DNA from: Mikania micrantha | Lineage: Eukaryota; Streptophyta; Magnoliopsida; Asterales; Asteraceae | Assembly (NCBI GenBank): GCA_009363875.1 | Contig: CM018680.1 | Coordinates: 73,040,272 to 73,104,271, forward strand | DNA: 64,000 bases | Reading direction: 5' to 3' | Shown: positions 11,601 through 21,011 of the stretch, in pieces | Numbering within the stretch: the first letter of the stretch is position 1 | Layout: each line of letters begins with the position of its first letter | Notes under the pieces: generated by a model | What the model was told of the DNA's origin: nothing | What the model saw: only the letters and a program-made list of their open reading frames with translations | Databases searched by the model: none | Position numbers and translations under genes: made by a program

Positions 11601-11612
11601 CTTTATAATGGA

Positions 11613-11644
<32 letters not shown>

Positions 11645-14222
11645 ATGGAATTTTAATACTATTAATCAACTGTTTAATGGAATATATATATGTGTGTGTG
11701 TAACTTGTATCCTTTGTATAGCCCCTCCCTCTCTCTCTCTCTCTCTCTCTTAGAGTGCAAGCCCCTTAAAACTCGCAAAGATCAATCAGGATCTTTGGTT
11801 TTATTTTTTTAATATCATTGTTACACATGCTTTAAGCCCTTAAGAAACTAACATATGATTGATTTATATAGTATAGGGTTAGGATCATTTCAGAACTCAC
11901 AAATATCTTCAGCTCCGTGAGAACTCCAATCAATAGTTCATATTTTTTAGAATTTTTATTTTTTATACATAATTGTGTATGTTTTATGTACATAAAAACT
12001 ATCAAAGTAATTTTGCGCATGTCTTTATATTTTTATTTTTTTTCTAGACATGTTTAAGTAATATAACCTACAGATGAGTTATGCATGTGTAAATCATATA
12101 TATAAGTGAAATTTGAATTTCTTTTTTCTTATTTGAATCTCATGAGTGGTGAATATATATTCTTTTTTATATCATTATCTTCTAAAAAGTATACAAAAAT
12201 GTGTTATTGATAAAAGTTATCATAATTCTGAATATATTTATGAAGTCTGAAATGATCCTAACCCATATATATTACATATTTTGGTTATGTTACATTTTTC
12301 AAAGTATATACGGAACATAAAATCATTTTGTGAAGATGATTAAGTTGATTTATTTGAAACCACCTTTTGTTGTATATATTTTATTTCATTTCTTCAACTA
12401 GATGCTGCTGATTTATCATAAAGAAAATGAACTTACTTGATACAATTTTTTAATGTTTTTATTTATATAATATAGGAAGATTATGAAGTATGGGAGGCTG
12501 AACTTCCTAAAGACTACAAAGACATAATCAAGATGTCAAAAACCCCGGAGATCTACTCTACAGCTAAGAGAAAGGATCTTTACAACACTCTGTCCAAAGG
12601 AATCCTCATTCAAGAGGGCAAAGTGGTAATTATCTTCTTTACCTATCTTATATATATGAGGGCGACCCTTGCAGCAATTGGTACGGTTGTTGTTTTGTGA
12701 CCTTGAGGCAACGGGTTCAAACCATGTGCATATATCATATCGCAAAGCGATCCGGCCCTCCCTGGACCGTGTACAACACGAGAGCTAAGTCAAGCACTGA
12801 GTACGCTCTCATATCTCATGTATTTTACACATGATAGGAACTATATTGGGATATGTTTGTTTTGTATGACAGTGGTTTTCACTCGGAAGTAATGGAGAAA
12901 GAAACGAAATGGTATCTGCAAGCCAATTTTCATATGGAAATCATCAAAAACACATCTGGCGTTCTGTTCAAGAATCAAGGTTCTACTCTCTTTTGATTGG
13001 TGTGTGTTAGGTGTCATTATAAACATCTTATAACTAACATACATCCTACTAATTAGTGGAACTTTACTGGGTATGTTTTGTTTATTATAACTAGCATTCA
13101 TCTGCAGGTTTGATAAAATAGCAGAAATGTCTGATATTTCACATTTGAATATCCACATAAAGATAAGAACCCGGTCTTTATCTCCTGGTGTCAATTATGG
13201 TGTTCATCTTGTCTTTAAATTTTGTGGTGCAAGAAAATCCGTAGCTAAACGGATGTATGTGAATCTAACTTACAAAATGGGGAATGAAACTTTCCATGCA
13301 TATTTTGCAACATGGCGAGAAGATGAGTGGATGACGATAGAGTTGTATCGTTTCTTGAATCACAAGGAATTAGATACTGTTGAATTGGATTTTCTCTTGG
13401 AGAGCTTTTCACGATTCTACTGCGGAAAGCGTAGCATTTATGTTGAAGGTGTTGAGCTGCGAGCTGTTGTTGACAATGCAAGTTTTAAGGTACTCTTAAT
13501 CTGTTCATTTGTTTTATACATCATGGTGTACCTTATAAGGTTAATTTAATTTTGATGTTGATATGTTTATATAGGAGAAACATGAAGAAAACGACGACGT
13601 AATTGAAGTCCAACAAGTAAACATGGATCCGATGCAACAAATGCCAACCGTTGATGCTCCTTTTGATATTTGTAGCGTATTCACTCGAACTCTTTTGAAG
13701 CTGTTCAGCTGGAGGAACAATGAGAAACAAAATTATATGCTTTCCGCAAATGAGGCTTTTTGTGACTCTTTGAACGCGGGTCGTTTTACATTTAAACCTT
13801 CAACTAAATCCAGGTTTCAGAAGGTGATCGAGCTTTTATCAACACATGTATTCCTCATCAAGTGCAAGATTAAAAGTCAACTGTTGTTACAAAACACAGA
13901 ATACGTTTGTTACCTTGTGTTCAAGCTTTCAGAAAAGTGTTGTGGGTTGCATTGTCCGGTGATCGTACGAGATCTACGTAAACATAAAAACCAACAGACT
14001 GAAGTTGTTTATTTTAGATCTCCAAGCCTGTGGAATATCGATGATGTTAATCGAATTCCTCAAGAGAGGGAAGATGGATGGATGGAGGTTTGTGTCTGGA
14101 AATTTAGATCAAATTATGACCAGCTTCAAAACAATTGTATTTCTATGAATTTGAAGTTTGTAAGTTATGAAGGAACGATGTCTGGTCTTATTGTGTCTGG
14201 CCTAGAGTTTCGTCCCATGTAA
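4866..14222 (+). CDS. Tandem kinase-PP2 fusion gene (four kinase modules, two phloem protein 2 domains)
   Basis: Nine exons join without a stop: 4866-5661, 5752-5799, 6585-7583, 7953-8918, 10641-11558, 12476-12625, 12873-12979, 13108-13489 and 13575-14222. All introns are GT/AG; all are phase 0 except the phase-2 intron before the first listed exon and the one between 12979 and 13108. The product is about 1,670 residues: kinase 1 (residues 1-265), linker (266-281), kinase 2 (282-614), kinase 3 (615-936), kinase 4 (937-1242), PP2 domain A (1243-1455) and PP2 domain B (1456-1670). I see no signal peptide or membrane span, so a cytoplasmic receptor-like kinase is expected. Kinase-PP2 fusions are known from Asteraceae-type gene sets. 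PP2 domains are lectin-like proteins of phloem and stress responses; a defence-signalling role is an inference. The alternative is two or more adjacent genes, but no start or stop signals separate the modules. The 5' end is incomplete. Confidence 0.78.
5752..5799 (+). CDS. 48-nt linker exon between kinases 1 and 2
   Basis: This phase 0-0 exon of 16 codons lies between the acceptor AATGAAG and the donor GTAATT. It encodes EHSIAADAGTPSNSVK, a hydrophilic linker. It joins the end of kinase 1 to the ATG-starting kinase 2 exon in frame. Its open frame and matching phases are the best evidence that modules 1 and 2 belong to one transcript. It is short enough to be missed by automated prediction. 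Confidence 0.55.
6585..7583 (+). CDS. Exon: kinase module 2 (predicted active Ser/Thr kinase)
   Basis: A single 333-codon exon starting with MEFLKISLSEI, directly after TTTTGTAG. All catalytic signatures are present: glycine loop GCGGYGVVYK, beta-3 lysine in VAIKR (exon residue 66), the alpha-C glutamate in LTEIELL, HRDIKSENILL (164-166, the RD class usually controlled by activation-loop phosphorylation), DFG (184-186), GTQVYMDPEY and SDVYSFGVVLFEVLSG. An insertion of about 25 residues sits between beta-2 and beta-3 and is shared with module 3. The exon starts with ATG, so it could in principle start a shorter protein. The donor GTAGGT follows LQ. Confidence 0.85.
7953..8918 (+). CDS. Exon: kinase module 3 (pseudokinase, sister of module 2)
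   Basis: A 322-codon exon after TCATAG, starting GDSMVISRF. The glycine loop is degenerate (GLDMNGEVYK). The VAIKR lysine is kept (residue 69). HRD is HGD (163-165), the following lysine is arginine, and DFG is YFG (183-185). The activation segment is shortened before EDPEYEKRGKFSRESDIYSFGV. It shares with module 2 the beta-2/beta-3 insertion and the GLAPIARR and GGPNQ/RGPNQ segments, so the two are recent duplicates. Predicted catalytically impaired. The donor is GTAAGT after HFH. Confidence 0.82.
9105..9370 (+). repeat. SINE-like dispersed repeat, copy 2, inside an intron
   Basis: An inverted copy of the 1374-1622 unit: GTGCACGCATATAATG, then AAATTGCACTAGCTTTAAC, AAAATAACGTTAAAAG, GAGGGTCTCATTGGAAGCAA and CCCTCCTCAGACCCTACC, ending ATATACTGAGTATGATGATGATAG. 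The last two segments match the Au SINE body and its simple-repeat tail. It lies in the 1.7 kb intron between kinases 3 and 4. Confidence 0.7.
9376..10640. other. Rest of the kinase 3-4 intron
   Basis: AT-rich intronic DNA. Two overlapping short frames near 9590-9854 on opposite strands are shadows of low-complexity sequence. A TTTCACAG acceptor ends the intron. Confidence 0.5.
10641..11558 (+). CDS. Exon: kinase module 4 (pseudokinase)
   Basis: A 306-codon exon after TTTCACAG, starting EILHKKLKMSLKNI. The glycine loop is lost (VQSGRFWKAYKG). A lysine remains in IVAKRW (residue 58). The catalytic loop is HRGIKSSSILL (151-153): the catalytic aspartate is glycine and the metal-binding asparagine is serine. 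DFG is NME (171-173). The C-lobe keeps GYLDPLYKQGFLTEESDIYSLGVVLFEILCG and RPTAREVV. Loss of both aspartates makes this the clearest pseudokinase of the four. The donor is GTAAGT after LDVQ. Confidence 0.82.
11610..11752. repeat. AT, GT and CT microsatellites in intron
   Basis: The run ATATATATATAT followed by GTGTGTGTGT is at about 11616-11643. A second TATATATGTGTGTGTG is at about 11685-11701, and CTCTCTCT at about 11731-11750. They lie just inside the intron that follows kinase module 4. Confidence 0.8.
11876..12264. mobile_element. MITE in the kinase 4-PP2 intron
   Basis: The left end GGGTTAGGATCATTTCAGAA and the right end TGAAATGATCCTAACCC are near-perfect inverted repeats of about 23 bases. 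The interior is AT-rich and noncoding. Flanking TATA/ATATA sequence could hide a 2-3 base target duplication. Confidence 0.7.
12476..12625 (+). CDS. Exon: start of PP2 domain A
   Basis: Fifty codons, phase 0-0, after ATATAG. The product begins EDYEVWEAELPKDYKDI and ends LYNTLSKGILIQEGKV, the entry segment seen where a PP2 (phloem protein 2) domain follows a kinase. It joins directly to LDVQ of kinase 4. Confidence 0.72.
12655..12830 (+). mobile_element. tRNA-derived SINE in a PP2 intron
   Basis: A box-A-like segment (TTGCAGCAATTGGTACGG) is followed about 35 bases later by the box-B-like GGGTTCAAACCATG, the spacing of an internal RNA polymerase III promoter. The body CGGCCCTCCCTGGACCGTG follows. 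It differs from the Au-like repeats elsewhere in the window. Confidence 0.55.
12873..12979 (+). CDS. Exon: PP2 domain A, second part
   Basis: 107 nt, phase 0 to 2, from the acceptor GTATGACAG to the donor GTTCTA. It encodes WFSLGSNGERNEMVSA and then SYGNHQKHIWRSVQESR. The WFSL-x-x-NGERNEM and HIW elements are conserved PP2 features. Confidence 0.7.
13108..13489 (+). CDS. Exon: PP2 domain A, third part
   Basis: Starts with the last base of a split arginine codon after TCTGCAG. It encodes RFDKIAEMSDISHLNIHIKI, the core LSPGVNYGVHLVFKFCG, then MYVNLTYKMGNETFHAYFAT and WREDEWMTIELYRFLNHK, ending YVEGVELRAVVDNASFK. This is the usual PP2 order: a sugar-binding-like strand block, then the R/K-E-D-x-W motif, then a final GVEL strand. 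The donor is GTACTC. Confidence 0.75.
13575..14222 (+). CDS. Exon: PP2 domain B and C-terminus
   Basis: 215 codons to TAA, after TTATATAG. An acidic linker (EKHEENDDVIEVQQV) precedes a complete second PP2 domain: AFCDSLNAGRFTFKP, FLIKCKIKSQLLLQNTEY, VCYLVFKLSEKCCGLHCPV, RIPQEREDGWMEVCVWKF and the C-terminal SGLIVSGLEFRPM. REDGWMEV is the diagnostic PP2 motif and is better preserved here than in domain A. No polyadenylation site can be assigned with certainty; AATGTATAATATTT lies about 60 bases after the stop. Confidence 0.83.
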   Translation, partial: EKHEENDDVIEVQQVNMDPMQQMPTVDAPFDICSVFTRTLLKLFSWRNNEKQNYMLSANEAFCDSLNAGRFTFKPSTKSRFQKVIELLSTHVFLIKCKIKSQLLLQNTEYVCYLVFKLSEKCCGLHCPVIVRDLRKHKNQQTEVVYFRSPSLWNIDDVNRIPQEREDGWMEVCVWKFRSNYDQLQNNCISMNLKFVSYEGTMSGLIVSGLEFRPM

Positions 14223-14736
14223 ATGAGAGAATTTTGGCCTTAATGTGTGTTATATTTCATTTTTGGAAATACGTTTTATTGAAATGTATAATATTTATAC
14301 TTAGGGTTTGACATTTTTAAAAATATTTGATATCTGGAGGTTGGAATTTCGGTTTGGTTAATGATTTCATGCGTATGTAACAGTGTAACTACATGGCTTT
14401 AGCGTGTCACTATTATGCATACAAAAAAAAGAAAGAAAGAAAGCACTCCCATTCCTATCAGCGTGAAATGACATTCATTCAATCTGTCCTCTCTTCTCAA
14501 TTTGTGGGACTTTTTTGATATATAAACTAGCCTCTTGAACTGTTTGCATCGCTCTCTTCGAGCCAATGTACTTGTAGCTTTCTCGAGTGCTACTTTTCCT
14601 TCGATGACAAGGATTGAAATGGAATCTTAAATAACTAAAATAAAGATTTTATATCAAATATATGGTTAATAAGAAAGACCTGAATGAAATATTATCATTG
14701 TATACAGTGTATCCTATCATTAGCAAACCTAATGCA
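14223..14736. other. 3' flank of the kinase-PP2 gene
   Basis: AT-rich untranslated or intergenic DNA with a short A/GAAA-rich run near 14420-14443. No gene recognised. Confidence 0.5.
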
Positions 14737-14931
14737 TGGTTTGCGGAGGGTAAGATGTAGATAACATCACCTCTACCCTATCCCGTAAGAATAGAGAGAC
14801 TGCTTTCAATGAGACCCTCGGCTTATGATGTCTGATTGACAAGCCAACCCAACGCTTTTAACGTTATTTTTACAAAATTTAGTATAATAACGTTAAAATT
14901 AGTGCAATTTATTTTCTCCCCTTGAGGACCG

Positions 14932-14969
<38 letters not shown>

Positions 14970-14995
14970 TATATACATGCATCGCAAACATGGTT
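14737..14995 (-). repeat. SINE-like dispersed repeat, copy 3, with CA/TA microsatellite
   Basis: Same orientation and segments as the 1374-1622 copy: GGAGGGTAAGATGTAGATAA, CCTCTACCCTATCCC, AATGAGACCCTCGGC and AATAACGTTAAAATTAGTGC. It ends in a CACACA/TATATA tract at about 14932-14970. Confidence 0.7.
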
Positions 14996-17330
14996 CATCT
15001 AAATGAAAATATGAAAGATGTAAATTGAATTATTCATTACATTCCTTAAAAAACTTTATGTAGTTGGGTAGAAGTTTATAAAATTTGAAATGTATAAACA
15101 AAAGCATGATTGAACACTAATCAATATATGATTAATACAACAACAATTTAAACACTATCTAGTGTAATAAAAAAAACAGCAAAACTTGACACATGTCAAT
15201 CTCTTAATTATTTTATAATTTTCTTCTCGCTTTTTTTTAATTAAATAATAACTCTCTCTTCTATTTAATGCTAGCAATTTTAAATAATTAAATATCTATA
15301 CCTATATACAATATAATAAAAGAATAACAATCCGGCATTGTATCATCTTTCTAAGGTATCCACATCATATTTTGCCACATGTGATTACCATATTAATTTT
15401 CAACATTTGAAAAATTAATTTTATTTGATAAATATAATTTAGTAAAACTTCCAGATTTAAATAGGAATATGATATTTATTTTCTTTAAATATTAGTAAAA
15501 ATTTAATTATTACAGACTTTCCATTTTAGATCAATAATTTTGAAATTTAATTTTTCTTTATCTCATATTCAAAGAATTAATTAATTCGAATCAATGAATT
15601 ACAATTTCAATATATTCAATCATCATGATACATAATTTAAAACATTTAACCTCGAATTAAGAAAAATGAAAAATAATGATAATAAGTATTTATTATGAAT
15701 GATTTATAACATCATGTAATTTAACGGCGCCGTTGCGTGATAAAGATACAATATGTCGATTAATAAATATACAAGTGATAATTTTTAATTTTTATATATC
15801 TATTTATTATATAAAAATGCACATTTGTTGATTACGTATTTCGTATGATTACTAAAATTATGATCATTCATATTTTTGATAATATTAATTATTAAATAAG
15901 TTGTCTTATAATTCATTTCCTATAATCATATTTAACATATTTAGGCATCGTTGAGTAACTTGGTTATAACAAAATTAAAAGTTTGTTACATTTATATGGA
16001 GTTTTCTTTAATTTTAAAATCTAAATATTAAGTTTTTTTTATTATTATTTCACGAACCCATAAGATATGTTAGATTCAAAAGTTTGCATAAATATTTAAC
16101 ACATTTTTAATTAGCAAACTTTGTATTTTATAGAAAAAATTATTAAATGTCATAATCGCATGAATGTGTGTGTAGGGTTTACTAAAAAAAGGTTTAATTT
16201 GTAAAAATGATAGAAGGATTTTCGGTCACTCATAAACCAACTCAAACAAACTTTGATTGAACTAATTATAACGGTTTTGGAACCGCTCGTTGAACTTTAC
16301 GATCTTAGTTTTAGGGTTTAGCTTTTATGATATTTAATTTACGTTTTCTGCTCACGTGTATTTCTACTCGTCATCACCATGTATTTCTTGCGCATCATAA
16401 TAGTGTATATCTTGCTCATTATTGTATATATGCGTTAAGGTTTATTTTTATAGTTTACCTTTAGTGTTTAACTTTTAAAGTTTAGATCCTGAGATATAGC
16501 TTTCAGGTTTTAGCATTTATATTTTCTAACTCATTGTGTATTTTTGCTAGCTAATATTTTTCTCATCATTGTGTTTTAAGGTTTAACTTTACGGTTTTAT
16601 TTTAGAGTTTATGATTTACTGCCTAGTTTTAGGATTTTGCTTTAGGGTGTAGTTTGTTGGGTTTATGTTTTTAAAATTTATGTTTTTAGCTCATGTCTGT
16701 TCTGTTCGTCATTATTTTTGGAATTTAGGGTTTAGAATTTAACGAGTCTTTTATAACACGGTTGAAACGAACTCAATCAAAGTCTGTTTAAACTGGTAAC
16801 ATCTAAATGATTCCAATAAAAGAATATTGTTTAAACTTGTAAGAGACTTAGGTGCTGTTTGGTAACCTCTTAATGGAACCATTAAGAGGCTATCTCTTAA
16901 CCGTTCAACATTCAGCGCGTTTGATTTGAAATAAATTAATCTTAATGTTTCAGTTCAGCAATTAACCATTCAGCACCAATACCACACTGAATAAAAATAC
17001 ATACCATTCACCACCAATACCAAACGGTCTTAATCGGTCCAACACTTAATGATTCAGACTTAACCAAATCACCCTTAGATATTTGGTTAAAAAAAGTACC
17101 TTTTAATAATTAAGAATACCTGAAAGATTTTTTTTGAACAGCGAAGGTCTCAATCGTATGAACCCACTGTTTTGCAGGCCATGTCACCAAAGTTTAGTTA
17201 CCTGTACCTCTCATAAGCCACCACAACCACCTTATGAGGAAACCCAACTGGAAAAACTCCTGACTGACTCAAACCCATGTTTCGCTGCGGGAGGGTTTTG
17301 AACCTAGTACCAATCATTTAAAAGAACGCT
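14996..17330. other. AT-rich intergenic DNA with decayed repeats
   Basis: No gene is seen. At about 15295-15400, TACAATATAATAAAAGAATA and nearby bases resemble decayed Helitron starts, but no hairpin-CTAG end was found. At about 16260-16760 degenerate repeats carry TTTAGGGTTTA-like units and CTCATCATTGTGTATTT variants. At about 16850-17090 a GGTGCTGTTTGGTAACCTCTTAATGG block and ATTCAGCACCAATAC repeats suggest another decayed small element. Confidence 0.4.
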
Positions 17331-17369
17331 GATTACATTTTGCAATGCCTCATTGGCCATAAATAAAGG

Positions 17370-17690
17370 TTGAATGAGAAAAAGCAGAAAGAACCAGTAG
17401 TTACCCTCATTTCTCCATTTCCATCGTTCACCTCTCTGGCCGCTGTACTCCATTTCAAAAAAAAACCTTTGAAGTTCACCTTGGTCGATTCATCACCGGG
17501 GAAAACCTTCTCCGGCGAACACCCTCTATTCCGGCGAACCATCTTCTTCGGTTTCTTTCATCGGCTACTATTTATGTCACCCCGTTCGGCGAACCATCTT
17601 CTCCGGCGAATGCCCTATTCTGCGGCAATCATCTTTTCCGGCGAACACCCTCTTCGATCAGGTAGTATTTCATCTTTGTTGGATCGTTGA
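17370..17690 (+). other. Unassigned open frame with repeated TCCGGCGAACACC
   Basis: A 106-codon frame with a shift to higher GC. The segment TCCGGCGAACACCCTCT and variants occur three or four times, giving a Ser/Arg/Phe-rich product with no recognisable domain. It may be a 5' leader fragment of a lost gene or a repeat. I do not claim a protein. Confidence 0.25.
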
Positions 17691-18439
17691 TATATGTTGA
17701 AGGATTGTTGATATACGTTGTTGTTGGATTTTTTGTTTTCTTGAATTGAATCATTCTGCACATTTAGTATAGAGGTCCAATCAAACAACGGTTCAGGACT
17801 TGACTTTTTCAGAGCCTTTGATTCATTCAGACTTTCTGAGCCTCTTATTCATTTAGGCAAGTGATATATAGTTTGCTAAAATGCCCCATGCTTTTTGTAC
17901 AAATTAATGCTTTTTTTAGAATAACCTTACCCTATTAGGCTATTATATATATATATGTGTGTGTGTAACTTACATATTTATATATATAACTTACATTTCT
18001 ATATATTAGCATATGTCTGCATAAATCATTATTAGATATAAAAGTTTCTTATAAACCAACACTATATAAAAATGTTTATTATTTGACAATACTTCATTTT
18101 GAGTAGTGAGGCCATCTTTTATGTCTTTATGCATCATTGGGGGAGATGAATCAAACAATTGGACGTGTTTGATGACTCCATGCAACAAATTTATTTGGCA
18201 CAACCACCGGCCACCTGGTAGAACATGCATTGTGGCTACTCAAACAAAATTAGAGAGAGTTAAAAATGTTTATTATTGACATTATTTGAAGCATTATTAT
18301 ACAAAATTTAAAAGAAAAAAAATTCTACTTTGTGGCTCCACATAGTTAGCACTTAGCAGTTGTACCATTAAAGGGGCACACCCAAAAAGAAAAAAAAAAT
18401 ACAAGCATCAATAATAATTACTTTAAAGAAGAGAAGTGG

Positions 18440-18539
18440 NNNNNNNNNNNNNNNNNNNNNNNNNNNNNNNNNNNNNNNNNNNNNNNNNNNNNNNNNNNNN
18501 NNNNNNNNNNNNNNNNNNNNNNNNNNNNNNNNNNNNNNN
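18440..18539. other. Assembly gap of 100 N
   Basis: Exactly 100 Ns, the usual placeholder for a gap of unknown size. The element on its right (18540-19608) is therefore cut off at its 5' side. Confidence 0.98.
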
Positions 18540-18725
18540 AAATTGATGGTGCTGGCTCAGCCTTTATCTTTGACCTAGAAAGACTACCTCTTGAAAATCC
18601 AGACAATGGATCAGATGGGAGAGTAGGTGTCAAATGGGTAAAGGCAAGGGCTCAGGTCCTGAGGGGAGAAATGATAGTAAAGAGGATCCCATAGGAAGTT
18701 TTGGTAGCATCAGCCTAGGGGAGAC

Positions 18726-19608
18726 TGTAAAGACTAATAAAGCATGATGCTCACCAAACTTCAATTTTGTCTAAGTATCAAAGACTAAAGGAAAAGCAGC
18801 CTTCGGAAGGAAAGAGTTCCTCTTCGGAAGCAATCTTGCTTCCGAAGGGTAACTCACTCCTACTGAAGGCTGTATAAGACAAACACTTCGGAAGACCAAC
18901 ACTTAGAGTCAAAGCTTCCGAAGACATAAATCTTCTGGAGAACTAAAGGCTTCCGAAGACCAACAGCTTTCGAAGATTCTCTTCTGCTTCCAAAAGACAA
19001 AGACAAAGACTTCCGAGGTTAGTCCTCTGTCAAGGACTGTAGCTGAAGTACTTTTATAGTACAAAAAGGACTGACACAAGACATGCTGGTCTGAGTAAGG
19101 ACAAAGATAACATACCGATGATCAGATACAACACCTTACTTCGCTTCCTCATCATTAAATGCAAAAGATCATATGAAGCCTTGAAGATCAATAACATTAA
19201 ATGCCTTTTGTATTTGGCTAGTCTTTTACTAAGTCAATGTCTATATTTGTAATGATTGTAACCGAGTGTCTTAGCCTGTTAAGACACTCTACATACTAGA
19301 ATAAGCTTTACTTTATTGTATTGTCTAGTATACCCAACTTGTATTCCTAAGAGTATACGGTTGTAGCCTTGGCTATATAACCTCTCATTGTAAAGCTTGT
19401 ATGTGTGCTTGTTTGCTTACTCCTGTAAAATTTGAGAGAAATATATCTTTGAGCTTGAATTTATTCTTGTGTTCTTATTACCGTTCAAAGATTATTTGTT
19501 TATCATTGAGTGTTTGTGAGATCCTTCTAACAAACAGTCCGAATCTGTTAGATTGAAAGAGAGAAATACTTGTGAAGTGTTGTTTGAGGTAAACAACCCG
19601 ATCCAACA
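18726..19608 (+). mobile_element. LTR remnant next to the assembly gap
   Basis: After a purine-rich AGGGGAGAC comes TGTAAAGACTAATAAAG, and the segment ends GATCCAACA, a TG...CA layout. About ten CTTCCGAAG-like palindromic motifs lie at 18790-19020. A TATA-like box (CTATATAA) lies at 19373-19380 and is followed by the GCTTGTATGTGTGCTTG run often seen around transcription starts in plant LTRs. Sequence 18540-18725 may be the tail of the internal region. No matching second LTR is in the window. Confidence 0.45.
19373..19380 (+). promoter_or_regulatory. TATA box of the LTR remnant
   Basis: CTATATAA in GC-poor context, with a T/G-rich start region about 30 bases downstream. Confidence 0.45.
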
Positions 19609-19635
19609 TTCTTTTTTTTGGTAAAGTTTCCTCTT

Positions 19636-20826
19636 ACAATGACCATGGCAAACTGTCCAACCGTGTTGAGGTTCAAGCTCGACGCGTTTTGATGAAATAG
19701 GGGCTCGAGCTCGGCCGTTAGGAGCTTTATTTTCAAGGCTCGAAAACTCGGCTTGTTAGAAATTTTCTAGGCTCGAGTTTAGCTTGGCTCGTTTATTTTT
19801 ATTATTTAACTTTTTTTATTTTAATTACTAATTTAATATATATTTATAATTATACTTTTCAAATTTAACCTAAAATATATGATTTTAAATATATTATCAT
19901 AATTATATATAAAAATAGTTGATTTTATAAACATATACTTAATATAATAAAAAAGTTATATAAATAAAATGGTTGATATGTAAAACTGGGTTTGGGCTTG
20001 TTCAAGCATTTTACAGGTCTGATACCAAGTATTTCACGAGTCAGCTTGATTCGTTTACACCCTTATCTATACCCTTTCAGTACGTAGCGGCACTGATTGT
20101 TCCCTTGACTACGCGTTTAACCTGATGTGCAACACTTCTTCTGAACCCCCCAAAAGATGTTTGTTGAAAACCTCAGAATATACAATATTTTCATATGCAG
20201 ATTTGCGTGTCTTCAGTGAAATTTCTTACAGATGCTATAACCAAGGTGGGGTTGCAGTTGAAAGTACAAGATGGATTGACTTAGCAAGGTTAGGATACTG
20301 CACTTATACTCGACAAAGAACAAGTTCACAGTCGTTGGTTGTGACGATTATGCTTTGATTACAGGCACAAACAGAGCCTACTCTTCCAACATACGCAGAT
20401 CCAATCACGATCTTATAATAAGAACAAGAGATCTTTCTCGATCAATCCCCTTGCCCCTCATTCTTCGAGAATCAAAAAGAACCTTCTAGTGGTTGTTTTT
20501 TGACAATGTAACAAAGCACATGATGTGCCTAACAGGGAATGCTCGGGAATCGGGTGGTGTCGAACGTCTATACCAAAGGGTCTCATATATTACAATATTA
20601 CACTACATTCATTAGAGAACCACACAGACGTTTTGTCATTCAATGAATGTGGTTATGGCTTTCTTGTTGAGGAAGACAATTTAAAATTTAGTGGTGTCAA
20701 TGAATGTAGATATGGCTTTCTTGTTGTGCTTGATTGGGTAATCAAACTGGAAGGAAAGTGTGCCCATAAGGTTAATGAATACAAAGGAAATAGTTCATGC
20801 TATGATGTAGAAGGCGGTGGGCAATA
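19636..20826 (+). pseudogene. Wall-associated kinase first-exon pseudogene (copy 1)
   Basis: Fragments match the WAK-type exon at 62245-63136 in order. AACTGTCCAACC is at 19651-19662; GATTGTTCCCTTGACTACGC follows after an inserted element; then TGCAACACTTCTTCTGA, the block coding NKFTVVGCDDYAL in a shifted frame, GECSG-like sequence, and FNECGYGFL and VLDWVIK ending near YKGNSSCYDVEGGG. It would encode the extracellular pectin-binding (GUB_WAK) domain and the start of an EGF repeat. Key cysteines are lost (GIGW instead of GIGC, NEYK instead of NVCK), several frames are used, and it stops at about 20822. The remaining extracellular exon is stranded at 34990, so the gene is dead. Confidence 0.75.
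19664..20066. mobile_element. hAT-like small element inserted in the WAK pseudogene
   Basis: AT-rich, with ends of GTGTTGAGGTTCAAGCTCGA on the left and TCAGCTTGATTCGTTTACAC on the right, imperfect inverted repeats. Internal GGCTCGAG/CTCGAGCTCGG motifs are typical of small plant hAT-like elements. It interrupts WAK sequence that continues at about 20071. Clean target duplications are not visible. Confidence 0.55.
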
Positions 20827-21011
20827 ACGGACCTAGAAAATTTTTTCATGGGGGGCAAACATTTTTTACTTCGTATGATTACCATTATATATATTTTTTC
20901 CTTTTAAGTTCAAGTCGGGTTGGATCCGATCAGGTCGTGTCATGTTAATAGAAGACAATCAAACAAAATTTTATAAACAAAAGCATAATAAAAATACAAT
21001 ATATGTTTAAT
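20827..21011. other. Short unassigned flank left of the Ty3/Gypsy element
   Basis: About 185 bases separating the truncated WAK exon from the LTR element. It may be WAK intron or part of an older insertion. No feature recognised. Confidence 0.4.

Noticed and set aside
15295..15800. Possible Helitron
   Set aside because: A start-like TACAATATAATAAAAGAATA was seen, but no terminal hairpin with CTAG/CTRRT end could be located.
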